From Geopseudomonas aromaticivorans (GTDB taxonomy: Bacteria; Pseudomonadota; Gammaproteobacteria; Pseudomonadales; Pseudomonadaceae), in NCBI RefSeq assembly GCF_019097855.1, contig NZ_JAHRGL010000016.1:1-64000 (forward strand): a DNA stretch of 64,000 nt, in the 5' to 3' direction. The position numbers were made by a program, and so were the translations under genes. This document shows positions 58,072-64,000 of this stretch, piece by piece (within the stretch, counting starts at the first letter, position 1; each line of letters begins with the position of its first letter). Under the pieces are notes generated by a model. That model had not been told where the DNA came from and did no database searches. It saw only the letters and a list, made by a program, of their open reading frames with translations.

Positions 58072-58315
58072 GTCTCCCTTTTCATGGATTGGCTGCTGGC
58101 CTGCCAGCGTCCGGGGCGCATCTTCTCCGCGCATTCCGCTCCTTTGCGCCCTCCATGCCCCGCCAAGCACCTGCTGCAGCCCGTTGTTTTGTGCGCCGCA
58201 CCTTTACGTTTTTGTAAGGCGCCTGGGCCCCGCGGACAAAAGCGTCATGCGCAGAGTTGGTCACAGATCCGGTGATTTCCTGATAAATCCTTTAAAAACA
58301 GTCACTTAAATAAGT

Positions 58316-58332
58316 TGGCACCGTCCCTGCAA
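58316..58332 (+). promoter_or_regulatory. Sigma-54 promoter of the phenol operon
   Basis: TTGGCACCGTCCCTGCAA: the TGGCA (-24) and TGCA (-12) boxes have GG and GC separated by exactly 10 bp. It lies about 100 bp before the catechol dioxygenase start and downstream of the DmpR-type activator gene. Confidence 0.85.
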
Positions 58333-58427
58333 TGTATATGACGTTGAAAGCAAGATTGTCTGCCGGGATGTCAGTAGAAAGCCCGCAGACTACAAAACCG
58401 CATCAAGCCAAATAATGGAGACAACAA

Positions 58428-59357
58428 ATGGCGATGACTGGTGTGCTGCGGCCGGGCCATGCCCAGGTTCGCGTGCTCAATCTCGAGGAAAGCGTCCGTT
58501 TCTACCGCGACGTGCTGGGCCTGGTGGAAACCGGGCGTGACGCGCAGGGTCGCGTCTACTTCAAGTGCTGGGACGAGCGCGATCACCACAGCTACGTGAT
58601 CCGCGAGGCCGACGAGGCCGGCATCGACTTCTTCGGCTTCAAGGTGCTCGACAAGGCCACTCTCGAGCAACTCGACGCCGATCTGCAGGCCTACGGTCTG
58701 ACCACCACCCGTATCCCGGCCGGCGACCTGCTGGAGACCGGCGAGCGTGTGCGCTTCGAGCTGCCCTCCGGCCACCTGATCGAGCTGTACGCCGAGAAGA
58801 CCGCAGTCGGCAACGGTGCCGGCCTGGTCAACCCTGCCCCCTGGACCCAGGCCCGCGAGCACGGCATCGGCCCGGTGCGCCTCGATCACACCCTGCTGTA
58901 CGGGCCGAACGTCGCCGAAGTGCAGAAGATCTTCACCGAGGTGCTGGGCTTCTACCTGGTCGAGCGCGTGCTCACCCCGGACGGCCAGGGTAACGCCGCG
59001 ATCTGGCTGTCCTGCTCCCACAAGGTCCACGACATCGCCTTCGCCGAATACCCGGAGCCGGGCAAGCTGCACCACTGCTCGTTCCTGATGGAGAGCTGGG
59101 AGCAGGTGCTGCGCGCCGGCGACATCATGTCGATGAACCTGGTCAACGTCGACATCGGCCCGACCCGCCACGGCGTCACCCGCGGCTGCACCATCTACGC
59201 CTGGGACCCCTCCGGCAACCGCTTCGAGACCTTCATGGGCGGCTACCAGCCGTACCCCGACTACGAGCCGATCACCTGGACTTTCGACAACTTCGGCCAG
59301 GGCCTCGACTACCCGCAGCGCAAGCTGCACGAAACCTTCCTCACCGTAGTGACCTGA
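58428..59357 (+). CDS. dmpB: Catechol 2,3-dioxygenase (extradiol)
   Basis: A 309-residue two-domain VOC dioxygenase of the XylE/DmpB group. Iron ligands by position are His154 (RLDHTLL), His216 (LHHCSFL) and Glu267 (RFETFM). It opens the ring of catechol formed by the phenol hydroxylase to give 2-hydroxymuconic semialdehyde. Unusually it is the first gene after the promoter, upstream of the hydroxylase subunits, while in the well-known dmp operon the equivalent gene follows them. A GACAACAAATG leader gives an incomplete CA motif. The downstream meta-pathway genes are not in the window. Confidence 0.93.
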   Translation: MAMTGVLRPGHAQVRVLNLEESVRFYRDVLGLVETGRDAQGRVYFKCWDERDHHSYVIREADEAGIDFFGFKVLDKATLEQLDADLQAYGLTTTRIPAGDLLETGERVRFELPSGHLIELYAEKTAVGNGAGLVNPAPWTQAREHGIGPVRLDHTLLYGPNVAEVQKIFTEVLGFYLVERVLTPDGQGNAAIWLSCSHKVHDIAFAEYPEPGKLHHCSFLMESWEQVLRAGDIMSMNLVNVDIGPTRHGVTRGCTIYAWDPSGNRFETFMGGYQPYPDYEPITWTFDNFGQGLDYPQRKLHETFLTVVT

Positions 59358-59368
59358 GGAGACCGGCC

Positions 59369-59659
59369 ATGAACCGTCCCGAGCAACTGGTGGAAATGGT
59401 GCCGGCCAACCTCGACACCCGGCAGCGCTGGGTCCGTGTGACCGGCGAGCGAGGTAACGGCTTCATCGAGTTCGACTTCGCCATCGGCGAGCCCGACCTC
59501 TGTGTGGAGATGATCCTCACCCCGGAAGCCTTCGCCGAGTTCTGCGCGGCCAACCAGGTGCAGATGCTGCCGCCGAAGGAAGAGGGCACAGGGACGGACG
59601 AGCCGAGCGACTGGAACTGGAGTCTCGCCGACGCCACCCAGACCCGCTTCAAAGCCTGA
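59369..59659 (+). CDS. dmpK: Phenol hydroxylase assembly protein DmpK
   Basis: A 96-residue protein with QRWVRVTGERGNGFIEFDFA and a tail of acidic residues, matching the size and position of the DmpK component, which helps assemble the diiron hydroxylase and is not needed for turnover. It begins 11 bp after the catechol dioxygenase stop with a GAGGAGACC site and is the first of six hydroxylase genes. Confidence 0.88.
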   Translation: MNRPEQLVEMVPANLDTRQRWVRVTGERGNGFIEFDFAIGEPDLCVEMILTPEAFAEFCAANQVQMLPPKEEGTGTDEPSDWNWSLADATQTRFKA

Positions 59660-59667
59660 GCACTGAC

Positions 59668-59678
59668 AAGAACAACAA
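59668..59678 (+). promoter_or_regulatory. Hfq/Crc-type CA motif
   Basis: AAGAACAACAA is an exact AANAAYAANAA match between dmpK and dmpL, about 43 nt before the dmpL ATG. Confidence 0.55.
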
Positions 59679-59720
59679 GAACGGCGCTGCGTACCGCGCA
59701 GCGTCAGCAGGAGAACAAGT

Positions 59721-60713
59721 ATGCAAATCGACCTTCGCACGGTGAGCATCCAGCCGCTGCGCCAGACTTTCGACCACCTGGCCCGCCGCTTTGGCGACAA
59801 GCCTGCCTCGCGCTACCAGGAAGGCAGCTACGACATCCAGGCCGCCGAGAACCTGCACTACCGGCCGACCTGGGACCCGGATCAGGCGCTGTACGACACC
59901 GGCATCACCAAGATCGTCATGCAGGACTGGTACGCCCTCAAAGACCCGCGCCAGTTCTACTACAGCACCTACACCCTGGCCCGCGCCCGCCAGCAGGACA
60001 GCATGGAGGCCAACTTCAGCTTCGTCGAAAGCCGCGGCCTGACCGACCTGCTGCCGGCCGAGCTGCGCCAGATCGCCCTCGACCTGCTGGTGCCGCTGCG
60101 CCACGCCGCCTGGGGCGCCAACCAGAACAACACCTTCATCTGCGGCTACGGCTACGGCACCACCTTCACCCAGCCGTGCATCTACCACGCCATGGACAAC
60201 CTGGGCATCGCCCAGTACCTGTCGCGCCTGGGCCTGCTGCTCGGCGGCACCGAGGCGCTGGAAGCTGGCAAGGCCGCCTGGCTCGATGGCGAGGCCTGGC
60301 AGCCGCTGCGCCGCTACGTCGAGGACTGCCTGGCGCTGCGCGATCCGTTCGAGCTGTTCGTGGCGCAGAACGTCGCCCTCGATGGCCTGCTCTACCCGCT
60401 GGTCTACGAGCGCATCGTCGACGAGCACCTGGCCAGCCGTGGCGCTTCCTCGGTGGCCATGCTGACCCAGTTCATGACCGACTGGTTCGACGAAACCAAG
60501 AAGTGGGTGGATGCCGTGCTCAAGGTCGCCGCCGGCGAGTCCGAGGCCAACCGCGCCCAGCTGCAGGAGTGGATCAACGCCTGGAAGTGCCGCGCTGCAT
60601 CGGCACTGCTGCCGGTGGTGGAGCAGGTGTTCGGCGCCGACGCCGACGACCTGGTCAGCGAACAAGTGGCCGCCTTCAAGGCGCGCATCGAAAAAACCGG
60701 CATCGCGCTCTGA
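59721..60713 (+). CDS. dmpL: Phenol hydroxylase subunit DmpL (beta subunit)
   Basis: A 330-residue oxygenase subunit without a metal site. It has the family features YDTGITKIVMQDWYALKDPR, FYYSTYTLARARQQDSMEAN and a helical C-terminus. With DmpN and DmpO it makes the (LNO)2 hydroxylase core. AGGAG precedes the ATG. A CA motif in its leader may give it separate post-transcriptional control. Confidence 0.92.
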   Translation: MQIDLRTVSIQPLRQTFDHLARRFGDKPASRYQEGSYDIQAAENLHYRPTWDPDQALYDTGITKIVMQDWYALKDPRQFYYSTYTLARARQQDSMEANFSFVESRGLTDLLPAELRQIALDLLVPLRHAAWGANQNNTFICGYGYGTTFTQPCIYHAMDNLGIAQYLSRLGLLLGGTEALEAGKAAWLDGEAWQPLRRYVEDCLALRDPFELFVAQNVALDGLLYPLVYERIVDEHLASRGASSVAMLTQFMTDWFDETKKWVDAVLKVAAGESEANRAQLQEWINAWKCRAASALLPVVEQVFGADADDLVSEQVAAFKARIEKTGIAL

Positions 60714-60724
60714 GAGGCTCACCC

Positions 60725-60994
60725 ATGTCCACCGTATTCATTGCCCTGCAAGCCAACGAAGACACTCGCCCGATCATCGAGGCGATCGAAATCGACAACC
60801 CCCATGCCGTGGTCAACCGCGAGCCGGCGATGGTCAAGATCGATGCGCCGAACCGCCTGGTGATCCGCAAGGACACCATCGAGGAGCAGCTCGGTCGCAG
60901 CTTCGATCTGCAGGAACTGCAGATCAACCTGATCACGCTGTCAGGCAACGTCGACGAAGACGAAGACACCCTGACCCTGACCTGGAACAGCTGA
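60725..60994 (+). CDS. dmpM: Phenol hydroxylase regulatory/effector protein DmpM
   Basis: An 89-residue protein related to the effector components of soluble diiron monooxygenases: STVFIALQANEDTRPIIEAI, VKIDAPNRLVIRKDTIEEQL and an acidic end GNVDEDEDTLTLTW. DmpM binds the hydroxylase without any cofactor and is needed for hydroxylation. It lies between the two large subunit genes with 11- and 14-bp gaps. Confidence 0.92.
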   Translation: MSTVFIALQANEDTRPIIEAIEIDNPHAVVNREPAMVKIDAPNRLVIRKDTIEEQLGRSFDLQELQINLITLSGNVDEDEDTLTLTWNS

Positions 60995-61008
60995 GAGAGG
61001 ATCCCGCC

Positions 61009-62529
61009 ATGGACATGAAAACCGCCGCCAAGAAGCTCAGCCTGAAAGACAAGTACAAGCTGTTCACCCGCGATCTGGGCTGGGAGCCGACCTACCGCAG
61101 CCACGAGGAAGTATTCCCCTACGTGCAGTACGAAGGCATCAAGATCCACGACTGGGACAAGTGGGAAGATCCCTTCCGCCTGACCATGGACGCCTACTGG
61201 AAGTACCAGGCCGAGAAGGAGCGCAAGTTCTACGCGATCATCGACGCCCATGCGCAGAACAACGGCCACCTGAACATCACCGACGCCCGCTACCTGTCGG
61301 CGCTGAAGGTGTTCCTGCAGGCCATCAGCCCCGCTGAGTACTCCGCGCACAAGGGCTTCGCCCGCGTTGGCCGCGAGTTCCCCGGTGTCGGCACCCAGGT
61401 CGCCTGTCAGATGCAGGCCATCGACGAGATCCGCCACGCGCAGACGCAGATCCACGCGCTGTCCAACTACAACAAGTTCTACAACGGCTTCCACGCCTTC
61501 GCCGAACACCGCGACCGCATCTGGTACACCTCGGTGGCCCGTTCGTTCTTCGACGACGCCATGTCCGCCGGCCCGTTCGAATTCATGATCGCCATCGGCT
61601 TCAGCTTCGAATACGTGCTGACCAACCTGCTGTTCGTGCCGTTCATGTCCGGTGCCGCCTACAACGGCGACATGGCCACCGTCACCTTCGGCTTCTCGGC
61701 GCAGTCCGACGAGGCACGGCACATGACCCTGGGCCTCGAGTGCATCAAGTTCATGCTCGAGCAGGACCCGGACAACCTGCCGATCGTCCAGGCCTGGATC
61801 GACAAGTGGTTCTGGCGCGGCATCCGCGTGCTGAGCCTGGTCAGCACCATGATGGACTACATGCTGCCCAAGCGCGTGATGTCCTGGCGCGAAGCTTGGA
61901 ACATCTACGGCATCGAGAACGGCACCGCGCTGTTCAAGGACCTGGCCCGCTACGGCATCCGTGCGCCCAAGGGCTGGGACCAGGCCGAAGAGGCCATCGA
62001 CCACATGTCCCACCAGCTCATGCTGGGCCTCTACCAGTGGAAGTTCGGCACCTCCTTCCACGTGTGGATCCCGTCCGACGAGGACATGGACTGGCTGTCG
62101 AAGAAGTACCCGACCACCTTCGACAAGTACTACCGCCCGCGTTGGGAGCACATCAAGAAGCACGAAGCCGCCACAGGCGCGCCGTTCAACAACTTCGGCC
62201 TGCCCAAGCTGTGCCAGTGCTGCCAGCTGCCGACCCTGTTCACCGAGCCGGGCGACCCGACCCTGACCTGCCACCGCGAGTCGGTGTACAAGGGCGATCG
62301 TTACCACTTCTGCTCCGACGGCTGCAAGGATGTGTTCGACAACGAGCCGGAGAAGTACATCCAGGCCTGGCTGCCGATGCCGGGGCTGATGCAGGAGCTC
62401 AAGGGCGACCTCGGCGCGTGGATGGACTGGGTGTTCCTCAAGGATGGCCAGGACAACGGCGACTTCGCCACCTCTCAGGACCGCCAGAACTTCGAGCAGT
62501 GGCGCGCCCAGTCCACCACTAACCAGTAA
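61009..62529 (+). CDS. dmpN: Phenol hydroxylase diiron alpha subunit DmpN
   Basis: A 506-residue catalytic subunit. The carboxylate-bridged diiron site is complete: Glu110, Glu140 and His143 (DEIRH), Glu200, Glu234 and His237 (DEARH). A C-terminal zinc/YHS-like region has CQCC and YHFCSDGCKDVF. It hydroxylates phenol to catechol with O2 and electrons from DmpP. Length agrees with known DmpN proteins (about 510). A very strong hairpin lies between its stop and dmpO. Confidence 0.95.
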   Translation: MDMKTAAKKLSLKDKYKLFTRDLGWEPTYRSHEEVFPYVQYEGIKIHDWDKWEDPFRLTMDAYWKYQAEKERKFYAIIDAHAQNNGHLNITDARYLSALKVFLQAISPAEYSAHKGFARVGREFPGVGTQVACQMQAIDEIRHAQTQIHALSNYNKFYNGFHAFAEHRDRIWYTSVARSFFDDAMSAGPFEFMIAIGFSFEYVLTNLLFVPFMSGAAYNGDMATVTFGFSAQSDEARHMTLGLECIKFMLEQDPDNLPIVQAWIDKWFWRGIRVLSLVSTMMDYMLPKRVMSWREAWNIYGIENGTALFKDLARYGIRAPKGWDQAEEAIDHMSHQLMLGLYQWKFGTSFHVWIPSDEDMDWLSKKYPTTFDKYYRPRWEHIKKHEAATGAPFNNFGLPKLCQCCQLPTLFTEPGDPTLTCHRESVYKGDRYHFCSDGCKDVFDNEPEKYIQAWLPMPGLMQELKGDLGAWMDWVFLKDGQDNGDFATSQDRQNFEQWRAQSTTNQ

Positions 62530-62536
62530 TGCAAGG

Positions 62537-62568
62537 CGGCGCGGCCGGAGTGCGCTCCGGCCGCGCCG
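62537..62568 (+). terminator. Very strong hairpin between dmpN and dmpO
   Basis: A perfect 14-bp stem (CGGCGCGGCCGGAG and its complement) with a TGCG loop, extendable by one pair. No U-tract follows, so it more likely adjusts mRNA stability or read-through than fully stops transcription. Confidence 0.6.
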
Positions 62569-62575
62569 CGCACAG

Positions 62576-62586
62576 AACAACAAGAA
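62576..62586 (+). promoter_or_regulatory. Hfq/Crc-type CA motif
   Basis: AACAACAAGAA (exact AANAAYAANAA) overlaps the AAGGAA ribosome-binding site of dmpO. Confidence 0.65.
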
Positions 62587-62597
62587 GGAATACGAAC

Positions 62598-62954
62598 ATG
62601 ACCGTAGTCGCCCGCAAAGAATACGTCGGCATCCCCCGCGACCGCGTGGAGAACTTCCACGGCAAGCAACTGGTGTTCATCAGCTGGGACCACCACCTGC
62701 TGATCTGTGCCCCCATCATGTTCTGCCTGCCGCCGCAGGCCACCTTCGGCGAGCTGATCGAAAGCCACCTGCTGCCGCTGCTGCAGGCCGACCCGGACAC
62801 CGCCGCCATCGACTGGAACAAGGTCGAGTGGCTCAAGGAAGGCCAGCCCTGGGTGCCGAACTTCGAGGCCAGCCTGGCCGCCAACGGCATCGGCCACAAG
62901 GAACAGCTGCGCATGCGTACCCCGGGCCTGAACAGCCTGGTGTCGGCGAACTGA
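62598..62954 (+). CDS. dmpO: Phenol hydroxylase gamma subunit DmpO
   Basis: A 118-residue subunit: ARKEYVGIPRDRVENFHGKQ, then LVFISWDHHLLICAPIMFCL and PPQATFGELIESHLLPLLQ. It completes the hydroxylase core with DmpL and DmpN. The gene has its own CA motif and follows the strong hairpin, so its level may be set separately from dmpN. Confidence 0.93.
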   Translation: MTVVARKEYVGIPRDRVENFHGKQLVFISWDHHLLICAPIMFCLPPQATFGELIESHLLPLLQADPDTAAIDWNKVEWLKEGQPWVPNFEASLAANGIGHKEQLRMRTPGLNSLVSAN

Positions 62955-62968
62955 GGGGAGGGCGCGTC

Positions 62969-64000
62969 ATGAGCTACGAACTGACCATCGAGCCGCTTGG
63001 CCAGACCATCGAGATCGAGGAAGGCCAGACCATCCTCGACGCCGCGCTGCGCGCCGGCATCTACCTGCCGCACGCCTGCTGCCACGGCCTGTGCGCCACC
63101 TGCAAGGTGCAGGTCACCAACGGCGAGATCGAACACGGCGAAGCCTCCAGCTTCGCCCTGATGGACTTCGAGCGCGAAGAGCAGAAGTGCCTGGCGTGCT
63201 GCGCCACCGCGCAGAGCGACATCACCATCGAGGCCGAGATCGAGGAAGACCCGGACGCCGAGAACCTGCCGGTACGCGACTTCCCCGCCACGGTCAGCCG
63301 CATCGAGAGCCTGACCCCGACCATCAAGGGCCTCTGGCTCAAGCTCGACGCGCCCGAGGGCATGCACTTCCAGGCCGGCCAGTACGTCAACCTGGTGCTG
63401 CCGGACGGCATCGGGCACCGCGCCTTCTCCATCGCCAACGCGCCGGAAGAGGGTGGCGAGATCGAGCTGAACATCCGCATCGTCCCCGGCGGTCGCGGCA
63501 CCACCTACGTGCACGAGCAGCTCAAGGTCGGCGACCGCCTGACCATCAGCGGCCCCTACGGACGCTTCTTCGTCAAGAAGTCCGCCGACGTGCCGGTGAT
63601 CTTCATGGCCGGCGGCTCCGGCCTGTCCAGCCCGCGCTCGATGATCCTCGACCTGCTCGCCGAAGGCTTCGACAAGCCGATCGCCCTGATCTACGGCCAG
63701 CGCAACCTTAGCGAGCTGTACTACCACGACGAATTCCTCGCCCTGGCCGAGCAGCACCCCAACTTCAAGTACGTGCCGGCGCTCTCCCATGAGCCCGAAG
63801 GCAGCGACTGGCAGGGCTTCCGCGGCTTCGTTCACGAGGCGGCCAAGGAATACTTCGCCAACGACTTCCGCGGCCACAAGGCCTACCTGTGCGGTCCGCC
63901 GCTGATGATCGACTCCTGCATCACCACCCTGATGCAGGGCCGCCTGTTCGAACGCGACATCTACACCGAGAAGTTCATCTCGGCGGCCGATGCGCAGCAG
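62969..64000 (+). CDS. dmpP: Phenol hydroxylase reductase DmpP (3' end outside the window)
   Basis: At least 344 residues are present and the full protein is usually about 353, so only the end is cut off. The N-terminal plant-type ferredoxin domain has Cys37, Cys42, Cys45 and a Cys in 74-78. The flavin-binding motif is RAFSIANAPE, followed by the nicotinamide-binding GGSGLSSPRS and the CGPPLMID near the C-terminus. It transfers electrons from NADH through FAD and [2Fe-2S] to the DmpN diiron site. A GAGGGGAGG site precedes the ATG. Confidence 0.95.
   Translation, partial: MSYELTIEPLGQTIEIEEGQTILDAALRAGIYLPHACCHGLCATCKVQVTNGEIEHGEASSFALMDFEREEQKCLACCATAQSDITIEAEIEEDPDAENLPVRDFPATVSRIESLTPTIKGLWLKLDAPEGMHFQAGQYVNLVLPDGIGHRAFSIANAPEEGGEIELNIRIVPGGRGTTYVHEQLKVGDRLTISGPYGRFFVKKSADVPVIFMAGGSGLSSPRSMILDLLAEGFDKPIALIYGQRNLSELYYHDEFLALAEQHPNFKYVPALSHEPEGSDWQGFRGFVHEAAKEYFANDFRGHKAYLCGPPLMIDSCITTLMQGRLFERDIYTEKFISAADAQQ

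Larger units (their letters stand above)
57819..58427. other. Intergenic region between thioesterase and phenol operon
   Basis: About 609 bp with no convincing gene. It holds a REP-like repeat (57899-57958), a hairpin (58047-58071) and the sigma-54 promoter (58316-58332). A GC..CCTT..AC/GTAAGGCGC inverted repeat near 58198-58223 is about 100 bp upstream of the promoter, where an activator site could lie, but it does not match the DmpR/XylR consensus I know. Confidence 0.55.

Noticed and set aside
58150-58260. DmpR/XylR upstream activating sequence
   Set aside because: I found no match to the TTGATCAAT-type inverted repeats I know. The GC..CCTT..AC/GTAAGGCGC repeat is too weak to list as a site.
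58291-58312. AAAAACAGTCAC as a seventh copy of the TetR-type operator
   Set aside because: Only the left half is present and the right half GGTTTT is absent. It lies in the AT-rich region of the phenol promoter, which is explained by sigma-54.

Overview
The window looks like a GC-rich, aerobic Pseudomonas-type gammaproteobacterium. The phenol hydroxylase genes (K-L-M-N-O-P type), the DmpR-like sigma-54 activator, the DUF1302/DUF1329/YCF48/RND export-import set and the many AANAAYAANAA (Hfq/Crc-type) leader motifs all point there. No rRNA, tRNA or CRISPR array was seen. Species was not determined.

Layout. (1) 1-125: a probable IS21-like terminus with four 23-bp repeats, which cuts into a Rieske oxygenase gene (126-662). 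(2) 738-23333: a catabolic cluster, all on the + strand. It holds four intact Rieske alpha-type oxygenases, one Rieske ferredoxin, four SDRs, three NTF2/SnoaL-like proteins, two TIM-barrel isomerase-like proteins, two VOC proteins, an ABM, an EthD and an SRPBCC protein, a Tat-exported KstD-like flavoprotein with a partner c-type cytochrome, a medium-chain reductase and two DUF1329 proteins. (3) 23524-27325: a 2-oxoacid/acyloin dehydrogenase set with E1alpha, E1beta, a free-standing lipoyl domain and a bare E2 catalytic domain, followed by an SDR. (4) 27412-36283: a TetR regulator, then a DUF35/thiolase-fold pair, a fifth intact Rieske oxygenase, two overlapping acyl-CoA dehydrogenases, an acyl-CoA ligase and a VanB-type reductase, ending at a clear terminator. 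(5) 36369-37316: a DMT exporter. (6) 43516-37303, minus strand: a seven-gene beta-oxidation operon (thiolase, 3-hydroxyacyl-CoA dehydrogenase, ACAD10/11-like dehydrogenase, APH-like kinase, DUF6285, histidine phosphatase, PaaG-like crotonase). (7) 43806-45568: a small peptide, a cytochrome c and an SDR. (8) 45642-55503: a LysR regulator and an envelope transport module (DUF1329, DUF1302, DUF1329, YCF48, RND), with a duplicated promoter and the scar of a second DUF1302 gene. (9) 55617-64000: a DmpR-like activator, a thioesterase and a sigma-54 promoter driving catechol 2,3-dioxygenase plus dmpKLMNOP, the last cut by the window end.

How the parts may fit. Regions 2-6 look like one pathway for a hydrophobic alicyclic or polycyclic compound (steroid-, bile-acid- or terpenoid-like). 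Envelope proteins bring it in, the flavoprotein and SDRs oxidise it, the Rieske oxygenases hydroxylate it, and CoA-dependent steps (ligase, ACAD pair, DUF35/thiolase-fold retro-aldolase, kinase-ACAD elimination, thiolase) degrade the fragments. The substrate is inferred, not shown. The strongest unifying evidence is regulatory. A shared inverted repeat (AAAAAC...GGTTTT) lies upstream of five transcription units and, more weakly, a sixth; it is a candidate operator for the local TetR protein. Hfq/Crc-type motifs precede most transcription units, including those of the phenol genes, suggesting global catabolite repression.
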